Assembly (NCBI GenBank): GCA_025667525.1
Contig: CM046875.1
Span: forward strand, 206,022,271-206,086,270
DNA: 64,000 nucleotides
Reading direction: 5' to 3'
Origin: Glebionis coronaria
Lineage: Eukaryota; Streptophyta; Magnoliopsida; Asterales; Asteraceae
Part shown: positions 35,561 through 47,389 of the stretch, piece by piece
Layout: each line of letters begins with the position of its first letter
Numbering within the stretch: position 1 is the stretch's first letter
Notes under the pieces: model-generated
The model's database searches: none
What the model was told of the DNA's origin: nothing
Seen by the model: only the letters and a program-made list of their open reading frames with translations
Program-made: the position numbers and the translations under genes

Positions 35561-36111
35561 ATGGCTTCTCATCTTAAAGGTGTGAAAAAAAACAACAATC
35601 ATAGATGAGATTCGAAGAGCATTATGCAAGCACAACAAGGATAATCCAAGTCTCACTCAAAAGCAATTGCAAGAATTGGTTCATAGTAACTATGGTTTGC
35701 AGGTGAGTCAAGCGGCAATATCGAATACAGTTAAGCGGTCTTTAGAGTATCTCTCACTTGCTCCCGAAAGAGGCGATGTTAAGCGACACAAACCGGCAAA
35801 ATTTCCTGACCTAGAAAAATCTCTCTATGAATGGATTCTTCAATATCAAGAACATGTGAATATGACAGGTGAACTAATCATGGAGAAGGCGAAAAAGTTC
35901 ATGAAAGATATGTATCCAGTGGATACTCCATACTTTACTTTTTCTATTGGTTGGCTTGGAAAGTTCAAAGCAAGATATGGAATTAAAAATTTCCGGCGTT
36001 TTGGAGAGAGTGGATCTGTTAAAATGGAGGGCATGGAGAATAAATTAAAATTCATAAGAGACAAAGTTGATCAGTTTGAAATGAAAGACATCTTTAATAT
36101 TGATGAAACAG
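35561..36111 (+). pseudogene. Pogo-type transposase exon 1 (DNA-binding domain), frameshifted
   Basis: The ATG at 35561 opens a short frame that is thrown out of phase at an eight-A run (35585-35592). The main frame continues from there to 36111. It encodes a Psq/CENP-B-type helix-turn-helix (ALCKHNKDNPSLTQKQLQEL) and a second CENP-B/Tc5 helix-turn-helix (HKPAKFPDLEKSLYEWIL to WLGKFKARYGIKNFRRFGESG). It then enters the DDE catalytic domain at FNIDETG, which carries the first catalytic Asp. A splice donor AG|GTTTGT follows at 36112. The 77-bp intron once ended at ACAG 36185-36188, where element 2 is inserted. Confidence 0.85.
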
Positions 36112-36189
36112 GTTTGTTTTTTTTATTATTTTATTTTATATTTTGTACTTTAGTGATGTAATTATTTACATGTTTTGATCTTAAACAGG
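36112..36189 (+). other. Intron of the pogo-type transposase plus target duplication
   Basis: GTTTGT...TTAAACAG, 77 bp and T-rich, as plant introns are. The last bases overlap the target duplication ACAGG (36185-36189), which recurs at 46374-46378 at the other side of element 2. The acceptor sequence is therefore duplicated. Confidence 0.7.
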
Positions 36190-37579
36190 TAATCGGTGTA
36201 TTTTGCATTCACCTCATAGCATGTTAATTTAGCATAATTGTATATTTATTTGTTGTTATATATGTATTTTGAGTGTGTTTTGTGATTATGTAGGTTACGA
36301 GCGAAATTGAATAAAATGGCCGTTTAATTAATTTTTTGGAGAAAAGACATTGTGAGCGCCGATAAATGAAGAAAAAATATTGAAGAAAAAGATTGGAGCG
36401 CCTCGCAATATTTTCGGTCATCTTTTATTTGTCCGGGCTTCGTTCGAGCAATTATTGATGTTGGGTTATTTTTTATTGGGCCAAAGTTATTATATGCCAA
36501 AAGAATAAAAGAAAAAAAAAGAAAGAAAAAAACTTTTGGGCCCAGTACCCAATAACACACCGATGGAAGTATATATATATATAGATAGAGAGAATAAAAA
36601 CAGGGAGGAGAAAGAAAAAACAGTGCAGCCGCCCAGAGTAGTCGAAGATAACAGAGAAAAAAAAGACGCCTAAAAGAAAGTGGGGCAAGGAAAAAAGACG
36701 GCGTAGTGCAAAGTTTAAAAAAAAAAGAGTTGACTATTAGACAAAGAAAATGAGGTAGACGATTGGTGGGGAGTATATATCAGTCGAGCATCACTATACA
36801 CAAAGAAGAAAAAACAAAATTGGTGGTAAAAAGAGAATCTTTTCAATTGAAAAGATGATGATGTCTTATATTATTCGGGTCGAGTACCTCGCGATGTCCG
36901 GCTAATTTTGTTATAATTCCTTCCGGTAACTTTATTTATGATTTGATCATTACTTTTGGATTATCATATTTTTATTACATTGATTTATGATTTATTTATA
37001 AATTATTTTTATTGACTTAATATTATGTTTAATTATTTGTGCAAGACAATTTATTATTAGTTAACGGTTCATTCTTATTCTATCTAGTTAAAGAAAAAGA
37101 TGGTCGTATAATCGATATAAATTGTACCTAAATAAATTGTTAAAACATAATTATTGGTTGGATTAATATAAGATTTATTATCGCGAGTCATTGATAAACA
37201 TAATAAATGTCAACATTAATTCATTCATATTAAGTCAAAATAATCTTTGTAATCGGTTCTAAAAAGATTCGATAATCCATAAGTGTGATCAACTATAAAT
37301 ATTAGGAGCTGGAATGGATTGCATTTTTCTTTTAATTGTTTACATCTTTATTATATATTTCTAGCTTTACTATTAGTTTAATAATTATTTTAATTTTTAA
37401 TCAGCATTTTTATTATCAACAGTATTTTAGTTGTTAGATTTCAAAAAGAAAACTTTTATTGATCAGTGATCACCCAAAACTTAAACTAAAATCACATATT
37501 CCTTGTGGATCGATACCCGCTTACCCTATCTAGTATAAGGTAATTAGGTTATTTTTGACCGGCACTTCGACGTCGATCA
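36190..37579 (+). repeat. Element 2 5' LTR (1390 bp)
   Basis: A direct repeat of 44987-46373 with scattered substitutions, about 2 per 100 in the stretches I compared. It contains a TATA-rich stretch with (TA)n near 36571-36583. It ends ACGTCGATCA just before the primer-binding site. Confidence 0.93.
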
Positions 37580-37585
37580 AAAATT

Positions 37586-37603
37586 TGGCGCCGCTGTCGG
37601 GGA
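37586..37603 (+). promoter_or_regulatory. Primer-binding site, element 2 (tRNA-Asp type)
   Basis: TGGCGCCGCTGTCGGGGA begins 6 nt after the LTR. It has one more difference from tRNA-Asp than the sites of elements 1 and 3. Confidence 0.8.
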
Positions 37604-37728
37604 TCAGTGAGCTTTTCGTTTAAGTTTTTGTTAATATTTTTTTTTAAATAAATAAAAAATACAAAAAGATTTTATTTTTCTTGTTTTGTTTCTTTTGTTT
37701 TGTTTCTTGTGAGTGTGCAGGTTAGTGT

Positions 37729-38526
37729 ATGCGCACACATAGATCGGGACGAAAATCACCGTTATCTTATGATCCTGAGCTTGAGAAAAGTGCAAGGTTA
37801 AGAAGGAAGACGTTTCGACAGTTTTCTACTAATCTTGATTTTTTAGGTTTAGCAGAGCTTTTCGTTGAAATGCTAGGTGACGAAGATGTTGGCGGAGATG
37901 TTAGCGGAAGTAGTAGCGGAGAAGAATCTCCACCACGGGGTGTTGATTCTTATTTCAGGCCGGGGATCTTCGAGGATCCCTCGCCTATCGTTTATCTGGA
38001 TCCGGTTAAAGGGGTTACAAGTAACTTCAAGATCCAGCCGAACCTCATAGCAATTTTGCCAGTGTTTAGAGGTCGTGAGGAGCCATACGCACATCTGCGA
38101 GAATTCTTCTCAATTGTTGACACACATCAGGTTAATAACATTACCAAGGATGAGGTAAGACTTCGCCTTTTTCCTTTTTCTCTTAAAGGTCAAGCTAAGG
38201 ACTGGTTCTCATCTCTTGAGCCAGGTAGTATTAACTCATGGTCTGAAATGCAATCTGCTTTTCTTGAAGAATTTTATTCTATATGTAAAACTGCTGCCAT
38301 TAGGAATAAGATTAAATCCTTTCGTCAAATCCCAGGCGAGCAGTTTCATGAAGCATTTAGTAGACTTAAGGAGTTATTAAGAACTTGCCCTCATCACGAT
38401 GTTCCAAAATGGGAGCTTGTCAAAGTCTTCTATGATGGATTGGATTATAACAACCAACAATTTGTGATGGCCACTAGTGGGGGTATGTTTTTCTCGCGAC
38501 CTATGGAGGAAGAATGGGAGTTTTTT
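37729..38526 (+). pseudogene. gag: Element 2 gag, capsid part
   Basis: It opens at ATG 37729 with MRTHRSGRKSPLSY. The capsid region contains NLIAILPVFRGREEPYAHL, FPFSLKGQAKDWF and CPHHDVPKWELVKVFYDGL, the Athila gag signature. The frame is lost in a seven-T run at about 38520-38526 and the protein continues in another frame (ending EKLSKGYKTQ). The homopolymer location leaves sequencing error as an alternative. Confidence 0.85.
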
Positions 38527-41188
38527 TGAAAAACTAAGCAAAGGTTACAAGACCCAAGCTTCAGTTGATCGAAACAACCGCCCATCTTCCTCCAATTATG
38601 TGTCTAACCAACGTGGCACAAATTCTGAAATTAGCGAGTTAAGTAAGAAAGTTGATCTTTTATTCAGAAATCTAGGAAAAGGTGTTCCAAATGTGTCTAA
38701 TGTGTCGCATAGTGGGTGTTCAATGTGTGGTGATCCAAGTCACTCAGTCGATAATTGTCAAAGTTGGGGAGCGCCACCAAATGAGGAGGTGAATGGGGTA
38801 TGTGGAGGTCGTCAACGAAATGACCCATTCTCCGAGATTTATAATCCTGGATGGCGCAATCACTCCAACTTTCGTTGGAAAGATGAAGAGAATCGCCCTA
38901 ATAATGCCCAACAACAACACTATGGTTACAAACCAAGGTATGAGGTTGGCGATTCATCTAACTTCCAACCAAATTCTTACAATCATAGGCCACAACAACA
39001 ATATCCAAATCAGGGCCAAGGACAAGATGATAATCGTCTCTTGAACCTTGACCGAAAGTTTGTAAGGCTTATGGATTCATTATCTACCAACAATCAAGAG
39101 ATCAATAGAAAATTCGAGGTCACTAATCAAAGACATGAGACCACTACTAAATCTATTGCAGCTCTTGAGAGACAAGTTGGTCAATTGGCGGATCAATTAA
39201 GCAAAAGAGATGAGGGAAGGCTACCGAGCTACCTCACCATGAATCCTGCACACAAGAAAAATGGAAATGATCACGTGAATATGGTGATGTCTCTTCGAAA
39301 TGGTAAAATCTACAACAATGACAAGGGAATTCCAAATTCTCCTGATGTCGAGGATTTCGTCACTGATGACGAAATCATTGTTGAAGGTAAAAATTCTGAT
39401 AATGTTAAGTCCGGTTCTGAGTTGGTGAATGATTTGTTAAATGATTTTCCTAAACAAACAACACAGAATCCTAAAGCTACCGAATCTTCCGAAGTTGGGG
39501 AGGGTGGTGTGTCCAACACACCTTACCCTACGACTTTAGAGAAATCGACATCTACAAGGTTAGCTAAAAAGGGTCCTCATGCTGAGGATATGTGGGAGAC
39601 TTTCAAGCAAGTTAAGATCAATCTCCCCCTTATTAATGCTATCAAGCAAATTCCTGCATATGCCAAGTTTTTAAAGGACTTATGTACCCAGAAGAGGAAG
39701 CTGAAGGCGTCTTTGCCTAAAAAGATTGACCTAACTGAGCATGTTAGTGCAGTCTTATCTAGATCCCTTCCTCCTAAATTCAAAGATCCTGGAGCACCAC
39801 TGATTTCAGTTGTGGTCGGAAATATTGCCATTAAGAAGGCGCTCCTTGATCTTGGTGCCAGTATTAACATCCTTCCTGCTAGTTTGGTTGATAAGTATGA
39901 CTTAGGAACTCTTCGTAAGACAGACACCATTATTTCCTTAGCCGATCGATCTACCAAAATTCCTAGAGGTATCTTAGAGGATGTTATTGTGAAAGTTGAT
40001 GATTTCTATTACCCAGTTGACTTCTTTGTTATGGACACCGAGTCACAATACAAGGATGTTCAACCAACTATTATCCTTGGGCGCCCATTCTTAGCCACGA
40101 TAGATGCTAGGATTAATTGTCGAACTGGTGCCATGGATATTGCATTCGGTAATAAGAAGATACGATTGAATGTGTTTAATTTTATGAATTCTCCTACGAT
40201 GAATGAATGTTATCAAGTAGATGTGATTGATGAGGAAGTTCAAAAGCATGCATCCCGTATGCTTAAGGATGATCCTTTGGAATTATATTTAATTGGTGAG
40301 AATGAGGAGATTCTTGATGTTGCTGAAGTTCAAGAGATTCAAGAGTGTTTGGTCAGTTCTTTGGACCATCAAAAACCACCTTGGTCTTATAAAGTGGAGC
40401 CCTTGCCTTCTACTTTTGACACGGCCACGAAGCCGTCTCTAGAGGTGCCTCCAACTCTTGAGCTAAAACCTTTGCCATCCAATCTCAAATATGCTTTTCT
40501 AGGTCATAACAATACATTACCCGTTATTGTTGCTTCTGATCTTTCTGAATCACAAGAGGAAGAACTTCTAAAAGTGCTTTCCAAGTACAAAGCAGCAGTA
40601 GGATGGACGATTGCAGACTTGAAAGGGATCAGCCCTTCATTATGTATGCATCGAATTGTTACGGACCCAGATATTAAGCCAGCAAGAGATGCGCAAAGGC
40701 GTCTGAATCCTAATATGAAAGAGGTAGTCAAGACGGAAGTTCTTAAATGGTTAGATGTCGGTATCATCTATCCCATCTCGGATAGTAAATGGGTAAGTCC
40801 TACTCAAACGGTGCCTAAAAAGGTCGGAATCACCGTTTTGGAAACCGAGAGTGGGGAAAAACTCACAACCCGACCAGTTACTGGGTGGAGAGTTTGTATA
40901 GACTACCGTAAGCTGAATAATGCCACATCTAAAGATCACTTCCCACTACCCTTAATTGATCAAATAGTTGAGAAGCTTTCTGGTAAGAGATTCTATTGCT
41001 TCCTAGATGGGTACTCTGGTTCTAATCAAATACCCATCCATCCTGATGACCAGGCTAAAACTACGTTTACATGTACTTATGGGACATTTGCATTTCAAAG
41101 AATGCCTTTTAGCCTGTGTAATGCACCCGCTACCTTTCAGCGGTGTATGATGAGTATCTTTTCTGACATGGTTGGAGAATCTGTATAG
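38527..41188 (+). pseudogene. pol: Element 2 gag C-terminus, protease and first part of RT
   Basis: One frame of nearly 890 codons. A zinc knuckle of CX2CX4HX4C form (CSMCGDPSHSVDNC) lies near 38719-38760. Next come a Gln/Asn-rich linker and a coiled-coil-like segment, then the protease with LLDLGASINILP (near 39842). RT follows with [31 protein letters not shown] and FAFQRMPFSLCNAPATFQR. The frame ends at TAG 41186-41188, just before the catalytic motif. Confidence 0.88.
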
Positions 41189-41515
41189 ATATTTATGGAT
41201 GGTTTCTCCATCTTTGGTCAATCCTTTGAAAGCTGCCTTGATCAGCTTGAAAGTGTGTTAAAAAGATGCACCGAAACTAATCTGGTGCTTGGTTGGGAGA
41301 AGAGCCATTTCATGGTTCGAGAGGGAATTGTATTAAGGCATGTTGTGTCTGAAAAAGGATTTGAGGTTGACCGTGCCAAAGTTCAAGTAATTTCGACCCT
41401 TCCTCCTCCCACTACCGTCAAAGGTGTGCGATATTTTCTTGGTCATGCCGGGTTCTATAGGCGATTTATTAAAGATTTAGTGCAATATCAGAGCATCTTT
41501 GTAATTTACTCTTAA
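41189..41515 (+). pseudogene. pol: Element 2 RT active-site segment, catalytic Asp lost
   Basis: In the same frame after the TAG, the motif reads FMDGFSIFG where elements 1 and 3 have FMDDFSVFG. The second catalytic aspartate is glycine (GGT at 41201-41203), which should abolish polymerase activity. The RT thumb follows with GIVLRHVVSEKGFEVDRAKV and [15 protein letters not shown]. The frame then shifts, and stops occur at 41513-41518. Confidence 0.85.
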
Positions 41516-43205
41516 TAGATGCACGATTTGACTTTAATGAATCATGTCTTAAAGCATTCAACATGCTTAAGCAAAAGCTTGCCCCTATTTTACAATCACC
41601 TGATTGGTCGAAGCCTTTCGAGATCATGTGTGATGCGAGTGATTATGCCGCTAGGGCGGTTTTGGGACAACGGGACGATAAGAAACCCGTTGTTATCTTT
41701 TATGCTAGTACGACTTTTTCAGAAGCTCAATGAATTACACCACTACTGAAAAGGAGTTGTTAGCTGTGGTTTTTGCTCTTGATAAGTTTAGGTCATATAT
41801 TTGGGGGCATTCTAAGGTGATAGTATTTTCAGATCATAGTGCCTTAAGACATTTGTTGACTAAGAAAGAGACAAAACCGAGGTTGCTTAGGTGGATTTTG
41901 CTATTACAGGAATTTAATCTAGAAATTCGGGATAAAAAGGGGTCAGAAAATGTAGTTGCCAACCATTTTTCTAGAATTATCCCTCCGCCGTTCAACCCTT
42001 CTGACGTGATTAAGGAAAGCTTTCCGGATGAAAGTTTATTTGAGGTTTCTAAGGTTCTTTGGTACGCAAATATAGTTAATTACTTAGCTTTAAAAAAGCT
42101 CCCGGATTTTTGGTCCAAGCAACAAAGAAAATACTTCTTCTCCCAGTTGAAGCATTATTTTTGGGAGGATCCCGAGCTCTATAAGGTGTGTGCAGACCAA
42201 GTTGTTAGGAGATGTGTTCCCAACCATGAGCATATGGACATATTGTCTCATTGCCATTCCTATGCATGTGGTGGACATTTTGGTGCTACAAAAACTGGGC
42301 ATAAAGTCCTACAAAGCGGTTTCTTTTGGCCGACTATATTCAAGGATGCCCTGTCTTTTGTGAAAGCATGTATTCGTTGCCAACAAGTTGGTGGGATTTC
42401 AAGGCGTGACCAAATGCCTATGAATCCCATACTTGTTGTTGAGATCTTTGACGTATGGGGTATTGATTTTATGGGACCATTCCCCACTTCCCATGAAAAT
42501 GTGTACATTTTAGTGGCAGTTGATTATGTGTCTAAGTGGGTAGAGGCTGAGGCTACTAGAACCAATGACCATAGTGTAGTTCTTAAGTTTGTTAAGAAGA
42601 ATATCTTTGCTAGACATGGAATTCCTAAGGCTATAATTAGTGATGGGGGTTCCCACTTTAAGAACTTTCGATTTGGGAAATTATTGAAACACTATGGAGT
42701 TAATCATAGGATAGCTACCCCTTATCACCCACAGACTAGTGGACAGGTGGAAGTATCAGATAGGGAGATTAAACGAATTTTAGAAAAGATTATCCGTAGT
42801 GATAGGAAAGATTGGTCCTTGAGGTTAGATGATGCCTTGTGGGCATATAGGACGGCTTTTAAGACTCCTATTGGTATGTCACCGTATAAGTTGGTATATG
42901 GCAAGGCGTGTCATTTACCGGTTGAGATAGAGCATAGGGCTGAATGGGCGATTAAGACCGTTAATCTGGATTTAGAGAAAGCAGGTAGTTCTAGGAAACT
43001 TCAATTATCTGAACTAGATGAGATTAGACGTGATGCCTATGAAAGTTCTAGGATTTATAAGGAGAAAACCAAAGCTTTTCTTGATCGACACATCACCAAG
43101 AAGTCCTTCTTGGTTGGTCAAAAATTTTGGTTATTCAATGCTAGACTTAAGCTTTTTCCTGGGAAGTTGAGAAGTAAATGGACGGGTCCATACATTGTGA
43201 CTTAA
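41516..43205 (+). pseudogene. pol: Element 2 RNase H and integrase, two further breaks
   Basis: RNase H begins in one frame (MCDASDYA and AVLGQRDDKK, near 41627-41690) and shifts at about 41726-41730 to the frame [16 protein letters not shown]. It keeps [10 protein letters not shown]. Integrase follows with an HHCC-type zinc finger ([13 protein letters not shown] to CIRCQQVG), the catalytic motifs [17 protein letters not shown] and [10 protein letters not shown], and [19 protein letters not shown]. The frame ends at TAA 43203-43205, with the last 30 or so codons of the family visible in other frames to about 43290. Confidence 0.88.
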
Positions 43206-43289
43206 GTCTCTCCACACTGTTGAGTTGGAGAGTGATCAAATGGAAACGGTTGATGTCGTTTACTTGGAACCACTCCAACCGTCTCAATA

Positions 43290-44986
43290 GCTCATTTGAG
43301 TTATGTCTGGCTGAAGACGGTAAACTTAGCGCTTCGCGGGAGGCAACCCGTGGTTTGTGGAACTTTGTGGGTGTGTTCACTACAAACCCTCACGAGACAA
43401 AACTCGTCCAGTCGGGCTACCGAGTGGTTTAAAGGCTTGTTGCATACGCTAAATGCAACCGTGATTCCTACGAAAGTGAGTTAGGTTTTTGTTTTTATGT
43501 GAGTTTGTCAAATTAATTTTTAACCAAAATTTCAATTTAAAGTTTTTACATTAGGGACAATGCAATGCTTTAAGTTGAGGGGGGGTGGCACATGTGTTAC
43601 ATGTTTTTGTGTGAAATTATTGTCAAAATGAGTTAAAATGTGATTTTTGGGAAAAATTGAGAATTTTAAAAATTTTAGATCACATTATAAGAGTCTTGTG
43701 CTAATTAGATGTGGAAGTTTCTTCTACATCTATGTTTGTTGAGTGTTTGCAGATTCTAAAGATTAGCTTGTGGATGATTTATTGGAGCAAGCTAGAGGAT
43801 TTGGCCATAATTATCAGGTGCATCCGATTCCATTGTATAATTTGGTTATTAAATTGATTTGATTGTTTGCATGTAGTTAGGCATATGTATAATTTAGATG
43901 ATCAAACCACGCCCGTTGAATTTTCTCTACTTACCTTTGCTTATATCGAGTAGAAAGTTTGAATAAATAATATGAAATATAGTAATGTAATCGTTGGGTT
44001 AAGACACTTAGAATTGATCTTATTCGGCTCGCCGCCCGCGCACGGTGGCCTTAGAAAAGAGTTGGAGAACTGTCATAATTATTGGTGGTAGTCATATGTT
44101 GGGCTTGCCTATCTGATTTGTCACCCGCGCAAGGTGATACTTTAGTTGTTAGCATGGGTCAGACGCCAATTTTTATGATGGATAGCATTGCACTTAGCTG
44201 AGACAATTTTATGTGAAATAACACAATCCTTGTATTGTTATAATAAAATTAGGAAGATTGATTTAATTTAGTGCATTTTATAATTAGACTATGTGGTAGG
44301 TAACTCCATCATGTGATGTACCAGTAGGCACGAAGTATAATTCTTCCCATTTAATTAAACATACTAAAGTAACCGGTTCCCATGTGCCGATGTGTCTTAG
44401 TATGCACCTATATGATAGATATTCATTTTTCTGAATAATTGGCCTTTATATCAACCTTGAAAGGATTGTATAAAGTGTTCGGGATGACTTGTATAAGAAA
44501 CGGTCCCGAATGGCTAAAAAAAAAGAGCTTATGTGTAAATTAAAAAAAATAATAATAAAAAATTTGTGAAAAATAAGAAGAAGAAAGGAAGTAGAAGTAT
44601 GTAAGCTAATGTATGATGGCTTATGATGTGCTCTTATGATATAAAAACACCAATGTTATAAAAGGTGTACGATATTCTCACCTCTTGTTTTAGATTAATG
44701 TTTAGACTGATTATAGGTGTGCATTAGGTACGTTGGACACATGGTTAATTATATGAAACGTAAAGTAAATGAAATGAGAATGGTTATGCTAAGTGTTTAA
44801 GAAGGACAAAAATATTGGTAATCATTTTGGATTATTTGTCATATAGGATGGTTATTAGTGTATTAGGTTGAATGTGATCTTTTTGATAGAATTTCAATAA
44901 TATGATTAAAAATTATGAAATTAACATGATTGTATATTTTTATCTTATTTTTACTTGGGACAAGTAAAGGTTAAGTTGAGAGGATT
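43290..44986 (+). other. Element 2 3' untranslated region
   Basis: About 1.7 kb with no supported frame. It contains a hairpin CGGG-AGGCAA-CCCG soon after pol (43337-43350), an internal polypurine-like cassette (43551-43588), two small hairpins sharing the loop CGCGCA (44031-44049 and 44121-44137), and the terminal polypurine tract GTTGAGAGGA (44975-44984). Confidence 0.65.
43551..43588 (+). promoter_or_regulatory. Internal polypurine-tract-like cassette, element 2
   Basis: TTAGGGACAATG, then TTTAAGTTGAGGGGGGG. The terminal tract before the 3' LTR reads GGGACAAGTAAAGG, then TTAAGTTGAGAGGA (44957-44984). The shared core TTAAGTTGAG is specific to this element. Confidence 0.6.
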
Positions 44987-46373
44987 TAATCGCTGTATAT
45001 TGCATTCACCTCATAGCATGTTAATTTAGCATAATTGTATATTTATTTGTTGTTATATATGTACTTTGAGTGTGTTTTGTGATTATGTAGGTTACGAGCG
45101 AAATTGAATATAATGGTCGTTTAATTAATTTTTTGGAGAAAAGATATTGTGAGCGCCGATAAATGAAGAAAAAATATTGAAGAAAAAGATTGGAGCGCGT
45201 CGCAATATTTTCGGTCATCTTTTATTTGTCCGGGCTTCGTTCGAGCAATTATTGATGTTGAGTTATTTTTTATTGGGCCAAAGTTATTATATGCCAAAAG
45301 AGTAAAAGAAAAAAAAATAAAAAAAAATAACTTTTGGGCCCAATACCCAATAACCCACCGATGGAATTATATATATATAGAGAGAGAATAAAAACAAGGA
45401 GGAGAAAGAAAAATCAGTGCAGCCGCCGGGAGTAGTCGAAGATAACAGAGAAAAAAAAGACGCCTAAAAGAAAGTGGGGCAAGGAAAAAAGACGGCGTAG
45501 TGCAAAGTTTAAAAAAAAGGAGTTGACTATTAGACAAACAAAAGAAGGTAGACGATTGGTGGGGAGTATATATCAGTCGAGCATCATTATACACAAAGAA
45601 GAAAAAACAAAATTGGTGGTAAAAAGAGAATCTTTTCAATTGAAAAGATGATGATGTCTTATATTATTCGGGTCGAGTACCTCGCGATGTCCGACTAATT
45701 TTGTTGTAATTCCTTCCGGTAACTTTATTTATGATTTGATCATTACTTTTGGATTATCATATTTTTGTTACATTGATTTATGATTTATTTATAAATTATT
45801 TTTATTGACTTAATATTACGTTTAATTATTTGTGCAAGACAATTTATTATTAGTTAACGGTTCATTCTTATTCTATCTAGTTAAAGAAAAAGATGGTCTT
45901 ATAATCGATATAAATTGTACCTAAATAAATTGTTAAAACATAATTATTGGTTGGATTAATATAAGATTTATTATCGCGAGTCATTGATAAACATAATAAA
46001 TGCTAACATTAATTCATTCATATTAAGTCAAAATAATCTTTATAATCGGTTCTAAAAAGTTTCGATAATCCATAAGTGTGATCAACCATAAATATTAGGA
46101 GCTGGAATGGATTGCATTTTTCTTTTAATTGTTTACATCTTTATTATATTTTTCTAGCTTTACTATTAGTTTAATAATTATTTTAATTCTTAATCAGCAT
46201 TTTTATTATCAACAGTATTTTAGTTGTTAGATTTCAAATACAAAACTTTTATTGATCAGTGATCACCACAAAACTTAAACTAAAACAACATATTCCTCGT
46301 GGATCGATACCCACTTACCCTATCTAGTATAAGGTAATTAGGTTATTTTTTACCGGCACTTCGATGTCGATCA
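44987..46373 (+). repeat. Element 2 3' LTR (1387 bp)
   Basis: The second copy of the 36190-37579 repeat. It starts TAATCGCTG and ends GATGTCGATCA, and is followed by the target duplication ACAGG (46374-46378). Confidence 0.93.
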
Positions 46374-46377
46374 ACAG

Positions 46378-47389
46378 GTTTGTTTTTAATACTTCAACCA
46401 GATCATTCCCTTGCAACAATGCAACTTGAAGGGAAAAAACAAGACAAGGAAAGACTAACTGTTGCTATTTGTTGTAATGAGGACGGTTCGAAAAAACTTC
46501 CTTTATGGATTATTGGAAAATATGCTAAACCAAGGTGCTTCAAGAATGTAAAGTTGAACAGTTTGAACTGTGAGTACCGTGCTAACAAACGAGCTTGGAT
46601 GACTGGTGTGTTATTTGAAGAATATGTTCGCCAACTTGATAAAAAAATGGTTGGAAGAAAAATTATCTTGATTGTGGATAATTGGCCTGCTCATCCAAAA
46701 ATTATTGAAGGATTACGAAATGTTGAATTATTTTTTTTGCCAACAAACACAACTTCAAAAATACAACCTTGTGACGCGGGGATCATACGAGCTTTTAAGA
46801 TGCATTATCGCCGTCGATTTTATAGAAGTCTTTTGGAGGGTTATGAATTAAGGGTTCCAAATCCAACAAAAATAAATATATTAGATGCAATGAATCTTGC
46901 TATTTCAGCATGGACTATGGATGTTAGTGCAAATATAATTGCGAACTGCTTTCGTCATTCTAAACTTCGATCAACAGATAACATGAATTTTGAGAACTCA
47001 GATTAAGGTGGTGAAAGCACTCAAGAACTCCAGAATTTGATCAAAGAGTTGGGTTATCGCAATGCAATGGATGTCGAAGATGTTCTGACTCACCCAGAAG
47101 AAAATGTAGTTGCACAGTTGTTGACTGATGAAGAAATTATTGAAAGCGTTACTGGAATTAATTAAGATGATATCGATGAAGAAGATGATGAAAGTTCTAC
47201 AATGGAGCCCCCTTCGCGAAAGAAGCTATTAAAGCGGCAATCACATTGAACAATTTCTTGTTGAGCTATGAGAAAACAACACTAGAAGTTTTTACCATGC
47301 TAAGGAAAGTTAGAGACGAGATTCAATGGGAAATTGATTTCAACAAAAAACAAAAGACAACTGAGTCATTTTTCAAGAAACCTTCATAA
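46378..47389 (+). pseudogene. Pogo-type transposase exon 2 (DDE catalytic domain), decayed at the end
   Basis: It begins right after a conserved ACAG acceptor (46374-46377) and continues the frame of exon 1. The DDE domain shows LTVAICCNEDGSKKLPLWII, the second catalytic Asp in ILIVDNWPAH (near 46667-46695) and the third in KIQPCDAGI (near 46760-46790), so all three acidic residues are present. Stops at 47004-47006 and 47163-47165 and a shift near 47215 interrupt the acidic C-terminal tail. The last frame ends KTTESFFKKPS with a stop at 47387-47389, resembling a PCNA-interaction motif. Confidence 0.87.

Larger units (their letters stand above)
36190..46373 (+). mobile_element. Element 2: Athila-type Ty3/gypsy retrotransposon, 10.2 kb
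   Basis: LTRs at 36190-37579 and 44987-46373 are flanked by the perfect duplication ACAGG. Both LTRs start TAATCG rather than TG and end GATCA. Inside are a tRNA-Asp-type primer site, gag with the SPLSYDPELEKSARLRRK opening, and pol with the Athila protease motif DLGA. It belongs to a different family from elements 1 and 3: shorter LTRs and distinct gag. It has at least three frameshifts and several stops, plus a mutated RT active site, so it is dead. Confidence 0.93.
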
